Shown: positions 26,893 to 35,692, numbered from the stretch's first letter. The stretch: DNA of 64,000 nt from Microcoleus vaginatus HSN003 (GCF_022701255.1 NZ_CP031705.1:3237501-3301500); one strand, 5' to 3'. The notes: generated by a model from the letters alone, not told the origin. Translations and numbers: made by a program.

Positions 26893-27960
26893 GACTATTG
26901 ACGCACTTCATTTGATCCCACCCATCATGCGATGTGAGAGAAACGAGTACGATCAGGAGAAAATAAGCTGTTGCGGGCGCTTTAATTCAGAATCTATAAA
27001 GACTGCACCGCACTATGTATTGGTGAAAACCAATAACTCGTTTCAAGTTATAAAGGAGCTTTTCTACAAGCTCATTCCTTGAGTGTTTCTGAGGGATTAG
27101 GGTCTGTTTTCAAGCCCGAAGATACCCCTAAATCACCCTTTTTAAGGGGGACTTTGACGCTCATTCTCCCCCCTTTTTAAGGAGGGCTGGGGGGTTCTTC
27201 TTCGCAACAGATCGGTAAATATAGAGTTTGAAAACACTCCATAGCTAACTTACTGACTGCAACGCAAACTAATCCAACTCAGACCAGCATTTACTCGCCA
27301 AGCTTTGTACTGTTGGATGACAACAACTTTTCGTCACATTAATACTTTAGTTCCACGCTAGGGTGGACAATTCCCAATACTTAGGGCTACTGAAGAGATT
27401 GCTTTTTGCTGCATTACTTGCATCTGTTCACGGATGAATACCCACAAGGGAACTTATGGTTTGAAGTCAGCATACCACGACGACTCTACAATTTGCAATA
27501 AAAATATATATTTCCTCTTCCTAGCCAGGAAACACTTGCTCCAGATCCTGCGCGATCGCCAACAGTTCCATCAATGTCAACCGCGCTCCAACCAGGCGAT
27601 CGCTATGCGGTTTGTTGGATTGAACATCCAATGGCATCGTTAACTTAATTACTTGCGCTTCCTAACGATAAGCTCTTACACCAACGGCTAAACTTGTTGA
27701 CTCGCCTCCTAAGTGCTATTAATATAAGTGGAGTCCTGTTTTCTATACTTTAAACTGTGGTTCACTATATCCCTACAAGAACGAACCGAATCAGCCTGCT
27801 GACGATCGCCCAACAGTGCCCACCCTAACTATTGCCCTGTGATCATTACCTTAATTCTGGCATTGCCGTATTGCGTTTCAAGACCGGCATTGCCTATGCA
27901 ATGAGCCGATCGTTTTAGCGATTCTAGGCTCTCAAGATAGGGCACTATAAGGATTTTGTC
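26893..27960. other. 1.07-kb intergenic region between divergent sulP and prfC copy 1
   Basis: No intact gene is supported. Visible features are short hairpins at 27020-27060 (TTGGT/ACCAA, AACT/AGTT), a CCCCTT-type inverted repeat at 27124-27195, and a TATAAG box about 15 bases before the prfC ATG. Minus-strand stretches at about 27365-27460 and 27540-27640 read for 30-40 codons without stops (for example VFIREQMQVMQQKAIS) and could be gene remnants, but no family was recognised. Confidence 0.5.
27124..27195. repeat. CCCCTTTTTAAGGGGG inverted-repeat element, copy 1
   Basis: Two hairpins of the CCCTT..TTAAGGG type separated by ACTTTGACGCTCATT, flanked by CCCCTAAATC and GGGCTGGGGGG. A second member is at 42139-42220. 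This is a common cyanobacterial REP-like element. Confidence 0.75.
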
Positions 27961-29595
27961 ATGGTTGTAACGTCATCTGAGTTAGAGGACGGGATTGCTC
28001 AAGCCGTTGAGCACCGTCGTAATTTTGCGATTATTTCCCACCCCGACGCTGGAAAAACAACACTAACGGAAAAGCTGCTGCTCTACGGAGGAGCCATCCA
28101 AGAAGCAGGAGCGGTAAAAGCGAAGCGGACACAGCGAAGTGCCACCTCGGACTGGATGGCACTGGAGCAACAGCGGGGAATTTCCATTACCTCCACCGTG
28201 TTGCAGTTTGAGTATCAAGGGCACGTCCTCAACCTGCTGGACACCCCCGGACACCAAGACTTTAGCGAAGACACCTATCGTACCCTGGCAGCCGCTGATA
28301 ACGCGGTAATGCTGATCGATGCGGCGAAAGGACTGGAGAGGCAAACTCGCAAGCTGTTTGAGGTGTGTCGCTTGCGCCGCCTGCCAATTTTCACTTTCAT
28401 CAACAAGCTCGATCGCCCTAGCCTAACTCCCTTTGAGCTAATGGACGAAATTGAGCAAGAGTTGGGCTTGGCAACCTATGCCGTTAACTATCCCATTGGC
28501 ACCGGCGATCGCTTCCAAGGCGTTTTTGAGCGCAGAACGCGCAAGATTCACCTATTCCAGCGAACCGCCGCCCAGGGCAGAAAGAAAGCGTCAGATACCA
28601 TGATTGACCTCGACGATTCTCAGATTGAATCGCTCATTGAGCGAGAGTTGTATGACCAGTTCAAAGAAGAGTTAGAAATCCTAGAAGGTGCAGGTGCAGA
28701 ACTGGATTTGCAGGCAGTTCACCGGGGTGAAATGACGCCTGTGTTCTTCGGCAGCGCTATGAATAACTTCGGGGTGGAACTGTTCTTGCAATCCTTTATG
28801 GACTACGCGGCAAAGCCAGAAGCTTACGAGAGCAGCTTAGGTGAAGTATCGCCCACCTACCCAGAATTCACCGGGTTTGTGTTCAAACTTCAGGCAAACA
28901 TGGACCCGAAACACCGCGATCGTATCGCCTTTGTGCGGGTGTGTTCTGGTAAGTTTGAAAAAGACATGGTGGTGAAACACGCTCGCACGGGGAAAACCAT
29001 TCGCCTGTCCCGCCCCCAAAAGCTATTTGCCCAAGAGCGAGAGTCCGTGGAATATGCTTACCCCGGCGATGTGATTGGGTTAAACAATCCGGGAGCGTTT
29101 ACCATTGGTGACACGGTGTACACGGGTGAAAAGTTGGTGTATCCCCCGATTCCGTCCTTCTCTCCTGAACTGTTTGCTTACTTGAGAAACGCTGACCCCA
29201 CGCAGTACAAAAACTTTAACAAGGGAGTTGCAGAGCTGCAGGAAGAGGGAGCAGTGCAGATTTTGCACTCCACCGATGAGAGTAAACGGGAACCGATTCT
29301 GGCAGCCGTGGGACAACTGCAGTTTGAGGTGGTGCAGTTCCGCTTGGCTCAGGAATATGGCGCAGAAACCCGTTGGGAACCTCTGCCCTTTACCGTCGCG
29401 CGTTGGGTAACAGGGGGTTGGGACGCTTTGGAAAAAGTCGGACGACTGTTCAACACGCTTGTGGTAAAAGACCGTTGGGAACGCCCCGTGCTGCTGTTCA
29501 AAAATCAGTGGAATGTGGAGCAGGTGATGTCTGATCAGCCGGAACTCGAACTCAGTCCCATCGGTTTGCCGCCTGCTAACTTAACGAGTTTCTGA
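27961..29595 (+). CDS. prfC: Peptide chain release factor 3, copy 1 (within the repeat-bounded segment)
   Basis: 544 residues, full length. GTPase motifs: G1 [14 protein letters not shown] near 25, G3 DTPGHQDF near 90, G4 NKLD near 145, then the EF-Tu-like domain 2 and RF3 C-terminal domain ([12 protein letters not shown]). RF3 releases RF1/RF2 from the ribosome after termination. A second copy lies 1.6 kb downstream (31226-32854). Copy 1 uses more C/G-ending codons (for example GAC ACC CCC for the G3 start against GAT ACT CCG in copy 2) and lies between the 208-bp direct repeats, so it is probably the acquired copy. All GTPase residues are intact. Confidence 0.93.
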   Translation: MVVTSSELEDGIAQAVEHRRNFAIISHPDAGKTTLTEKLLLYGGAIQEAGAVKAKRTQRSATSDWMALEQQRGISITSTVLQFEYQGHVLNLLDTPGHQDFSEDTYRTLAAADNAVMLIDAAKGLERQTRKLFEVCRLRRLPIFTFINKLDRPSLTPFELMDEIEQELGLATYAVNYPIGTGDRFQGVFERRTRKIHLFQRTAAQGRKKASDTMIDLDDSQIESLIERELYDQFKEELEILEGAGAELDLQAVHRGEMTPVFFGSAMNNFGVELFLQSFMDYAAKPEAYESSLGEVSPTYPEFTGFVFKLQANMDPKHRDRIAFVRVCSGKFEKDMVVKHARTGKTIRLSRPQKLFAQERESVEYAYPGDVIGLNNPGAFTIGDTVYTGEKLVYPPIPSFSPELFAYLRNADPTQYKNFNKGVAELQEEGAVQILHSTDESKREPILAAVGQLQFEVVQFRLAQEYGAETRWEPLPFTVARWVTGGWDALEKVGRLFNTLVVKDRWERPVLLFKNQWNVEQVMSDQPELELSPIGLPPANLTSF

Positions 29596-29661
29596 CAAAC
29601 CATCGCCCTCCCAATCCCTGCTCTATTCCATTAACTAAGAGGAATTCAGGTGTTTCCCTGA

Positions 29662-29775
29662 CTAAGCTGGAATCATCCACGAAATCCGATCGTATTTGAT
29701 GTCTTTGTTTCCAATTTTATTGAGTCCAGCCATCTTCATTTCCCCAAGCTCAAGATCGCCATCCGGCAATCTTAT
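29662..29775 (-). pseudogene. Possible C-terminal gene fragment abutting the right direct repeat
   Basis: About 37 codons on the minus strand read coherently (LPDGDLELGEMKMAGLNKIG then YDRISWMIPA) and end at TAG 29662-29664. The frame begins where the right 208-bp repeat starts, as if the repeat had replaced the upstream part. The family was not recognised. Confidence 0.35.
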
Positions 29776-29779
29776 GATT

Positions 29780-29988
29780 CATAAGATGGCTCATAAGTCA
29801 ACATAAAACCTAAATCTTTACAATAATCGGCTAATTGTAAAGAGTTGCTAAAGCGATGAGGGGTTATACCCCCCATGACTTATAGTCAGATACATAGATG
29901 CACCCTGATGGCTTTCCCGTTCCACAAGAGCGGGATTTTTATTGGAAAATATTGTATTAAGTTTTAATGCACCTGGTACAGATAAAAT
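29780..29988 (+). repeat. ~208-bp direct repeat, right copy
   Basis: Same sequence and orientation as 22086-22295, including the GAGGGGTTATACCCCC motif, the hairpin TCCCG...CGGGA with T-run, and the terminal GCACCTGGTACAGAT. It marks the right side of the segment with bicA, usp, sulP and prfC copy 1. Confidence 0.85.
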
Positions 29989-30223
29989 GACGTGGGGATG
30001 CAAAGATTAAAGATATAGCAGAGCTAAAGCTCCAACTAGGGCGCAGAGCGATCGAACATCCGCCCTAACTCCGCGAAATAACCCAAAGGCCTTAGCATAG
30101 TTTGGGAAGTGGCATCAACTGAAGATGAACTTAGCCTCAGTAACAGCCCTGCAATAGGGGGAAGACACTATTGCGACTTTAGGCAGATGACGGTTCGGCA
30201 TCACTTACCGAGCTAACCACATT

Positions 30224-30360
30224 GATTTAAACTCAGATGTTGCACCATTTTCAATTACTTGTTTAGGAACAGGCAAGATGCCTGTTCCACAATAAAATTC
30301 ATCTCTTGTGGAACAGGCATCTTGCCTATTCTTGACAATGGTGCAAGATGTAAGTTTAAA
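30224..30360. repeat. Hairpin MITE-like element B, copy 1
   Basis: Long inverted repeat: outer ends TTTAAACTC..TTGCACCATT and AATGGTGCAAGATGTAAGTTTAAA pair, and an inner arm GGAACAGGCAAGATGCCTGTTCC pairs with GGAACAGGCATCTTGCC. A further left-end fragment follows at 30361-30385. The second copy is at 34317-34450. No coding capacity. The 590 bp from 29989 upstream of this point to 30720 otherwise show nothing recognisable. Confidence 0.8.
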
Positions 30361-30720
30361 CAGAGATGTTGCACCATTTTCAATGCCAAAGATAAGCTGT
30401 GCATTTAAATTGTGTGTTGAAGGCTGGCTTTCCTGGCAACCCACAAGAGTGAAAGTTTATTTGACCATGCAATTTAAAGGCGGATTAGCTTAACAGGTAG
30501 AATTAATAGTTTATTTGGCTCTATTTTTTGAAGTTTTATAGATTAAGAATATTTAACTCAGGATGTTAGTTCACTTTTCAGGAATTCCCAACTGCATGAT
30601 ACTTATTTACACAAAAATTCAAGTTTTTTCACTAACTTTTGTCTGCGATTATCAACCCTCTTTGTCACTGAAGCAGTGTACGCTGCCAGTTGGGGGTAAC
30701 GAGTGTGGGTAAAAAAAATT

Positions 30721-30753
30721 AACAACCCGATTTTTTGAAAAAATCGGGTTGTT
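30721..30753 (-). terminator. Rho-independent terminator of the DUF4870 gene
   Basis: Perfect 16-bp arms AACAACCCGATTTTTT (30721-30736) and AAAAAATCGGGTTGTT (30738-30753) around one loop base, followed on the minus strand by a run of T residues (A-run 30713-30720 on the plus strand). It lies 30 bp beyond the stop of the minus-strand gene at 30783. Confidence 0.85.
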
Positions 30754-30782
30754 GCAATCGATGGTGAAGCGCGATTTGCTGT

Positions 30783-31127
30783 CTAAACTATTCGGAAAAT
30801 AAAAGGGTAGCGGTAAGGTTGATTAGGATCTTGCAAAACCTGCAGGATAGCCATTATTGTCAGTCCCCAGTGCACCAGATAACCTAGGGGCACTAGGATA
30901 ATGCCAGCAAGACCGAGAGTGAGGACAGTTAAGGCCCCAATAACGAGGCTGTAAAGCCATACATTAAGGTGAAAATTGATGGCTTCTGTGGCGTTTTCTT
31001 TGACAACGGGGTCATCTGATACTAATAATACAGCGATCGGCGCTCCGATCGAGAACAGTAACGTACTGAAAAAAATCGCCCCGTGGCACACCAGTGATAG
31101 CAGCTTCCGTTTGTCAGAGTCGTACAT
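30783..31127 (-). CDS. DUF4870 / Tic20-like small membrane protein
   Basis: 114 residues from ATG 31127, with AAGGAAAAG seven to sixteen bases upstream; a longer in-frame start at 31181 adds 18 residues without homology. Three to four hydrophobic helices: KLLSLVCHGAIFFSTLLFSI, INFHLNVWLYSLVIGALTVL and a third near 75-95, with the family signature EAINFHLNVWLY. The Pfam family groups with Tic20-like proteins; the bacterial function is unknown. Divergent from prfC copy 2, with about 100 bp between the starts. Confidence 0.8.
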   Translation of the reverse strand: MYDSDKRKLLSLVCHGAIFFSTLLFSIGAPIAVLLVSDDPVVKENATEAINFHLNVWLYSLVIGALTVLTLGLAGIILVPLGYLVHWGLTIMAILQVLQDPNQPYRYPFIFRIV

Positions 31128-31225
31128 ATTACTTTTCCTTGACTTTAGTGATAATTTTACCTTTAATAGCAACTGTAGCACAGGCTATAATGGCGATCGG
31201 GTGATGATTCCCCTACCTAATTGTG

Positions 31226-32854
31226 ATGACAACAGAACTCGAAACTGAACTGCTAACTGCTGTTGAGCGCCGGCGCAACTTTGCTATTATCTCGCACCCT
31301 GACGCGGGTAAAACTACTTTGACAGAAAAGCTGCTGCTGTACGGAGGTGCAATTCACGAAGCAGGTTCTGTGAAAGCACGGCGGGCTCAGCGACACGCTA
31401 CATCTGACTGGATGGCGATGGAACAGCAGCGGGGAATTTCTATTACTTCTACTGTTTTGCAGTTTGAGTATCAAAATTATCACATTAATCTGCTCGATAC
31501 TCCGGGACACCAAGATTTTAGTGAAGATACTTATCGAACTCTGGCGGCGGCTGACAATGCGGTGATGCTTGAGGATGCTGCTAAGGGTTTGGAACCGCAA
31601 ACTCGGAAGTTATTTGAAGTTTGTAAGCTGCGAAGTTTGCCTATTTTTACTTTCTTTAATAAGCTCGATCGCCCTAGCCGAGAACCTTTGGATTTGTTGG
31701 ACGAAATTGAGAAGGAATTGGGGTTGCAGACTTATCCGGTAAATTGGCCGATAGGTACGGGCGATCGCTTTAAAGGTGTTTTCGATCGCAGAGGGCAGAA
31801 GATTCACTTGTTCGAGCGCACTAAACACGGTTCTCGCGCTGCTGTTGATACTGTTATCGAATTGGGCGATCCGCGTATTGAAGATTTGTTGGAACAAGAC
31901 CTTTATTATCAGCTCAAAGAAGAGTTAGAACTGCTGGATGAGTTAGGAACTGAACTGGATTTAGACTTGGTTCGGGCTGGCAAAATGACGCCTGTTTTCT
32001 TTGGCAGCGCGATGAGCAATTTTGGGGTCGAACTGTTTTTAGATGCGTTTTTAGATTACGCTATGAAGCCGATCGCCCGCAAGAGCAGCGCCGGAGACTT
32101 GCCGCCAACTTATGAAGATTTTACCGGGTTTGTGTTCAAATTGCAAGCGAATATGGACCCGAGACATCGCGATCGCGTGGCGTTTATTCGGGTTTGTACG
32201 GGCAAATTTGAAAAGGACATGAATGTGACTCACGCTCGCAGTGGTAAAACGGTGCGTTTGTCAAGGCCTCAAAAGTTATTTGCTCAGGATCGCGAGTCGA
32301 TCGAGGTTGCGTATCCGGGCGATGTGATCGGTTTGAACAATCCGGGGGTATTTGCGATCGGGGATACTATTTACACCGGCCAAAAACTGGAATATGAAGG
32401 GATTCCCTGTTTTTCTCCTGAACTTTTTGCTTTTTTGAGAAATCCCAATCCTTCTAAGTTTAAGCAGTTCCGCAAAGGCGTTTCGGAGTTGCAGGAAGAA
32501 GGCGCAGTGCAAATTATGTACTCGGTTGATGAGTCGAAGCGCGAGCCAATTTTGGCGGCTGTCGGGCAACTGCAATTTGAGGTGGTGCAGTTCAGAATGC
32601 AGTCGGAATATAATGTGGAAACGACGATCGATATGTTGCCTTATAGTGTAGCTCGTTGGGTTGACGGCGGTTGGGATGCGCTGGAAAAAGTTGGGCGGCT
32701 GTTTAATACGGTGACGGTGAAAGATACTTGGGGAAGGCCGGTTTTGCTGTTTAGAAATGAGTGGAATTGCCGTCAGGTGGAAGGGGAACACCCTGTTTTG
32801 AAGTTAAATGCGATCGCCCCTGTGGTTTCTGGTTTGGCTGTTAGCGAGGAGTGA
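31226..32854 (+). CDS. prfC: Peptide chain release factor 3, copy 2 (presumed resident copy)
   Basis: 542 residues from ATG 31226 (GTG 31223 just before it is also possible). Motifs [22 protein letters not shown] and NKLD are intact. It aligns with copy 1 from end to end without large gaps; differences include LEDAAKG for LIDAAKG and FFNKLD for FINKLD. Codon choice looks like that of neighbouring genes and the HIP1 octamer occurs in it. RF3 recycles class I release factors. With two complete copies, one may be redundant or condition-specific. Confidence 0.93.
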   Translation: MTTELETELLTAVERRRNFAIISHPDAGKTTLTEKLLLYGGAIHEAGSVKARRAQRHATSDWMAMEQQRGISITSTVLQFEYQNYHINLLDTPGHQDFSEDTYRTLAAADNAVMLEDAAKGLEPQTRKLFEVCKLRSLPIFTFFNKLDRPSREPLDLLDEIEKELGLQTYPVNWPIGTGDRFKGVFDRRGQKIHLFERTKHGSRAAVDTVIELGDPRIEDLLEQDLYYQLKEELELLDELGTELDLDLVRAGKMTPVFFGSAMSNFGVELFLDAFLDYAMKPIARKSSAGDLPPTYEDFTGFVFKLQANMDPRHRDRVAFIRVCTGKFEKDMNVTHARSGKTVRLSRPQKLFAQDRESIEVAYPGDVIGLNNPGVFAIGDTIYTGQKLEYEGIPCFSPELFAFLRNPNPSKFKQFRKGVSELQEEGAVQIMYSVDESKREPILAAVGQLQFEVVQFRMQSEYNVETTIDMLPYSVARWVDGGWDALEKVGRLFNTVTVKDTWGRPVLLFRNEWNCRQVEGEHPVLKLNAIAPVVSGLAVSEE

Positions 32855-32942
32855 GATTACCGCAGGCAAAGGACACAACACTGTTGTGTCCATACAAATG
32901 ATATTTATTCGGCTTAAATACGCCGGATATAAGAAGTTACAA

Positions 32943-33269
32943 TCACGGCTCTAACAGTTTTTCTAAGATGGTGTAAATGTCTTTTTTGTCACCATCTTTA
33001 CGTCTCCCTAGTCCCACGACAACAACTAGAACTCGATCTTGTTCGACTTGATAAACTATACGATAGCGCTGTCCAACAGCTCGGATGCTGCGAAATCCTG
33101 ATAGGTTATCTACAAGGGCTTTGCCTTGCTTTTGTGGTTCAACTTTTAGTTGATCAATGCGATCGCGCAATTTTTCCTGTTATCGTCGATCTTTGACTGC
33201 CTCCAACATTTCCAGTGCCAGTGGCGTAAGCTGGATCTCATATTCGATCACGTTTTCTTCGTGATTCAT
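32943..33269 (-). pseudogene. RelE/ParE-type toxin gene interrupted by one stop codon
   Basis: From ATG 33269 the frame reads 29 codons (NHEENVIEYEIQLTPLALEM..), meets TAA at 33180-33182, and continues in the same frame for 78 codons to the end at 32943. The downstream part has the RelE/ParE core GFRSIRAVGQRYRIVYQV and VVVVGLGRRKDGDKKDIY. Removing the stop gives a normal-length toxin of about 108 residues. The ATG overlaps the antitoxin stop as ATGA, the usual operon join. A TTG after the stop (33170) could start a shortened protein, but it would lack the first helix and strand, so it is probably inactive. Confidence 0.82.
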
Positions 33270-33529
33270 AGTCCCAATTTTGCTTTGGCATTTTCCCAGG
33301 GAATAGTTTCGCCTTGGCTGGCTTGGGTGATGCTTTGGCGCAATTTGGTAACGAATTCTGTATCGGTGAGAATATCTAAGGTTTCTAACAGTTCAGTCAA
33401 ATGCGTGTAGCTCATTGCAGCCATAACGGGAACGCCATCTTGAGTGATGATGATAGGCTCATTGATAAGTTCTTGGGGTAGGTTTGGAAGCTGCTGCTGT
33501 GCTTGGGCAATGGTGAGTCGTTTGGACAT
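33266..33529 (-). CDS. Phd/YefM-type antitoxin
   Basis: 87 residues. N-terminal Phd/YefM-like fold: LTIAQAQQQLPNLPQEL, then EPIIITQDGVPVMAAMSYTHLTELLETLDIL, where the ITQDGVPVAVM-type strand pair is typical. The C-terminal part would wrap the toxin. The start has no strong Shine-Dalgarno, but the family begins at this point. First gene of the operon; its toxin partner is interrupted, so the antitoxin may now be an orphan. Confidence 0.82.
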   Translation of the reverse strand: MSKRLTIAQAQQQLPNLPQELINEPIIITQDGVPVMAAMSYTHLTELLETLDILTDTEFVTKLRQSITQASQGETIPWENAKAKLGL

Positions 33530-33688
33530 GGTTGTACTAAAGCAACATTACTTTTAATTTAGCATTTCGGCCCAACTAACTGGTTTCCAGCCGCTGACGC
33601 TGGTAACGAGTAAATCCAAAATCCAAAATCCAAAATCTAAAATCCAAAATCGATTGACGGCGGCCCCCCTCTGCGGCTACGCTTTGAA

Positions 33689-33859
33689 GTGAGAGGTTGC
33701 TTGCTTGTAGAGGAGGCAGCCCGCGTCACCCAAAAATCTAGTTGCACTGCCCAAAGCTGCGCTAACAGCAATGGACAGCTAACCGCCAAACTGGTACAAG
33801 CAGTCTGGAGGCTAACGGAGTATCTTAACATCCTCTGTAGCCGCCCTGCTATGTGTTGA
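33689..33859 (+). CDS. Possible 56-codon leader ORF
   Basis: From GTG 33689 (frame open upstream to about 33638) the reading frame encodes 56 residues including ANSNGQLTAKLVQAVWRLTE and ends at TGA 33857-33859. The stop lies in the loop of a GC-rich hairpin (33839-33873) followed by T-runs. There is no clear Shine-Dalgarno before GTG 33689, and coding is uncertain. It may be a translated leader for the gene at 33920. Confidence 0.35.
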   Translation: MRGCLLVEEAARVTQKSSCTAQSCANSNGQLTAKLVQAVWRLTEYLNILCSRPAMC

Positions 33860-33889
33860 AATGCGGGGCGGCTGGGTTTTTGGGTTTTT
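33839..33889 (+). terminator. Terminator/attenuator-like hairpin before the gene at 33920
   Basis: AGCCGCCCTGC (33839-33849 region) pairs with GCGGGGCGGCT (33863-33873) with one wobble, then TTTTT at 33877-33881 and 33885-33889. A second possible hairpin TTGGGTTTT/AAAACCCAA follows at about 33882-33904, directly before the ribosome-binding site. Confidence 0.6.
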
Positions 33890-33919
33890 CTAGAAAACCC
33901 AAAACCAGGAGAACATATT

Positions 33920-34189
33920 ATGTCACAGGAATTCGTGCCTGACGACAACAAATCTGAGCGCCCAAATGACGACTCAGCAGCAGTATGCGAACAGGAAGTG
34001 GTGCTGTTAACGGTTGTCGGTTCGCCCAAGGGTGTCCGGGAAACCATACTCACTTTGTACCGACTGGGATTTGCAGAAGTGGGCGATTGGAGTCCCGTAC
34101 AGCGTGCGGCTAATCCGAAGCAGGTGATGAGCGTGCTGATCCGTCGGAAGCGGGCTGATGGTACACCGCCGAGACAATCTGGGCGGTAA
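33920..34189 (+). CDS. Hypothetical protein, 89 residues
   Basis: ATG 33920 follows AGGAGAA (33907-33913) at good spacing. The N-terminal third is acidic and disordered-looking; the core EVVLLTVVGSPKGVRETILT and LYRLGFAEVGDWSPVQ looks like a small alpha/beta domain; the tail is basic. No family recognised, though the style (short cytosolic protein with VGSPKGVRETI) appears in other filamentous cyanobacteria as far as I recall. Preceded by the attenuator-like leader. Confidence 0.65.
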   Translation: MSQEFVPDDNKSERPNDDSAAVCEQEVVLLTVVGSPKGVRETILTLYRLGFAEVGDWSPVQRAANPKQVMSVLIRRKRADGTPPRQSGR

Positions 34190-34210
34190 GCTGCAAGGTT
34201 AAGTTTTTTT

Positions 34211-34316
34211 AGGGCTTACGCATGGGGCCGAGAAACCGGGTTTTTACGAGAATACTTGGTTGTGACCCACACATTCGGTAAAAAACCCGGTTTCTTGGTC
34301 GGAGTGCGTAAGTCCT
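34211..34316. repeat. MITE-like element A, copy 1
   Basis: Ends AGGGCTTACGCA and TGCGTAAGTCCT are inverted repeats (11 of 12); inside are GAGAAACCGGGTTTTT and AAAAACCCGGTTTC arms. Copies 2 (35254-35343, right end missing) and 3 (35997-36104) lie nearby. Copy 1 abuts element B at 34317. Confidence 0.85.
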
Positions 34317-34450
34317 ATTAATCTGATATCTTGCACCATTATCAACTACCTGTTTAGGAACGGGCAAGATGCCCGTTCCACAAAACTCAATTTTATTGTG
34401 GAACGGGCATCTTGCCCGTTCTTAACAATGGTGCAAGATGTGAGATTAAT
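34317..34450. repeat. Hairpin MITE-like element B, copy 2
   Basis: Outer inverted ends ATTAATCTGATATCTTGCAC and GTGCAAGATGTGAGATTAAT; inner arms GGAACGGGCAAGATGCCCGT and its complement. It ends two bases before the stop codon of the PIN toxin gene. Confidence 0.85.
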
Positions 34451-34451
34451 C

Positions 34452-34865
34452 TTATTCCAAACGTTTTAATAACTCTTTAGGTGATAGAATTGGTAAGGTG
34501 GCACCAGCAAAATCTCCTGCATCGCGTGTTACAATCGCCTCTAGGTTATCTGACAGCGCACAAGCTAACTGTACGGCATCTTCAAAATCCGTTAAATTAG
34601 ATGCAAATGCTATTTCCAAAACGTGGCGATCGACGGCAGATACTTTCATTAATGCTAGTGTTTCAGCAATAGCTTGCCTAGCGCGATCGAGGCTGCGAGT
34701 TTGCCTTCGGACAATGTAGAAGATATTTGTTAAAGTTGTTGCCGTTACATATCCCTCAATTTGCTCTTTTTCGATCGCCTCAAATAAAGCATCAGCATCT
34801 TCTACAAACGGTTCTCGTTCTAGCAAACTATCGAGGATAATGTTGGTGTCTATTAATACCTTCAT
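34452..34865 (-). CDS. PIN-domain toxin (VapC-like RNase)
   Basis: 137 residues. PIN-domain acidic residues are visible: D in VLIDTNIILD near 6, E/D in the middle, D in NLTDFEDAVQLACAL near 95 and D in IVTRDAGDF near 113. PIN toxins cleave specific RNAs in a Mg2+-dependent manner. The start overlaps the upstream gene's stop (ATGA, 34862-34865), the usual antitoxin-toxin coupling. Active-site residues look complete, so it may be functional. Confidence 0.85.
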   Translation of the reverse strand: MKVLIDTNIILDSLLEREPFVEDADALFEAIEKEQIEGYVTATTLTNIFYIVRRQTRSLDRARQAIAETLALMKVSAVDRHVLEIAFASNLTDFEDAVQLACALSDNLEAIVTRDAGDFAGATLPILSPKELLKRLE

Positions 34866-35212
34866 TTTAGGTATTTCTCCACCAAACGTTCTTCTAGCAT
34901 GGCTGCCACTTCGGCATCTGTTGGAGGTGGCGTATCGGTTTTTGCTAGCCCTCTGAGTCGCTTGGCCGCACCTTTGCGATCGCGGGGCAATCTAATTTTA
35001 ACTTCCGCATCTGTTGCGGGTGGTGCATCAGTTTTTGGTAGCCCCGTCATGGGTTCCACAAAGTCATCTAGCAGAGGTTGGCGGGGTCTGAGTTCCTGTC
35101 TGATGGACTCAACAATCGCGTTGACTAGAGCTAATCTGTCGGTAACTGATAGTTTGTGCGCTTCTCGGCTTAAGGGCAGCCAAGGAATTTGGGGTATTTG
35201 GGATTCGTTCAT
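34862..35212 (-). CDS. Putative antitoxin upstream of the PIN toxin, with internal duplication
   Basis: 116 residues. N-terminal part (REAHKLSVTDRLALVNAIVE SI, here spaced) resembles addiction-module antitoxins with an LVxAIxxSI helix. A 17-residue motif occurs twice: LPKTDAPPATDAEVKIRL near 58 and LAKTDTPPPTDAEVAAML near 88. The second copy sits near the C-terminus, where antitoxins bind toxin. No DNA-binding motif was recognised. Paired with the PIN gene by a 4-bp overlap. Confidence 0.65.
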   Translation of the reverse strand: MNESQIPQIPWLPLSREAHKLSVTDRLALVNAIVESIRQELRPRQPLLDDFVEPMTGLPKTDAPPATDAEVKIRLPRDRKGAAKRLRGLAKTDTPPPTDAEVAAMLEERLVEKYLK

Positions 35213-35253
35213 ATTTATATTTTGATATTTTCTGGGTCTATTTTAGCAAATTT

Positions 35254-35343
35254 AGGGCTTACGCACGGGTAGCCAGAAACCGGGTTTTTCCCTTGAATAT
35301 TTCGTTGTGATTCGTAGATTCAGCCAAAAACCCGGTTTCTTTA
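35254..35343. repeat. MITE-like element A, copy 2 (right end missing)
   Basis: Starts AGGGCTTACGCACGGG and contains both CCGGG arms, but the right TGCGTAAGTCCT end is absent. It lies just beyond the stop of the DUF5615 gene. Confidence 0.8.
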
Positions 35344-35353
35344 AACGTTTTTA

Positions 35354-35692
35354 TTAAAACAAACTGATAATACCGCTATTAGGAGTGTCACTTAAAGCTG
35401 CGATCGCACCATAGTTCTCTCTGAGTAGCCCCTCGATATCCCGCGTCGAGCAATTTCCGCGCCGTATCCAAATTACCTTGGGAGGAAACCCCAACAATAG
35501 ACTCAATTCGCTAAAATCCGCATCCTTGGTAACGACAATATAGTCATGCTGACGAGCATACTCCCAAACTTCGCGAGCCGGTGCGGTAGGTAATCCAATT
35601 GCATCAACATGAGCGGAATCTGGATAAATATCAGCAAGGAGATTGACAAGACGAGGAGAGAGATTTTGGTCAAATAACAGTAGTTTCATCAC
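35354..35692 (-). CDS. DUF5615 PIN-like toxin
   Basis: 112 residues. DUF5615 signature: LLFDQNLSPRLVNLLAD at the start, VDAIGLPTAPAREVWEYA, then IVVTKDADFSEL and IWIRRGNCSTRDIE. These are PIN-like nuclease folds acting as toxins with DUF433 partners. Starts four bases inside the upstream gene (overlap 35689-35692). Confidence 0.85.
   Translation of the reverse strand: MMKLLLFDQNLSPRLVNLLADIYPDSAHVDAIGLPTAPAREVWEYARQHDYIVVTKDADFSELSLLLGFPPKVIWIRRGNCSTRDIEGLLRENYGAIAALSDTPNSGIISLF

Noticed and set aside
27365-27640. Minus-strand frames of 30-40 codons in the sulP-prfC intergenic region
   Set aside because: Coherent-looking but short, with stops nearby and no family recognised; not strong enough to call a pseudogene.
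33637-34053. 138-codon minus-strand ORF antisense to the 33920 gene
   Set aside because: Low-complexity Ser-rich translation with no family signal; the plus strand carries a Shine-Dalgarno and a better protein.
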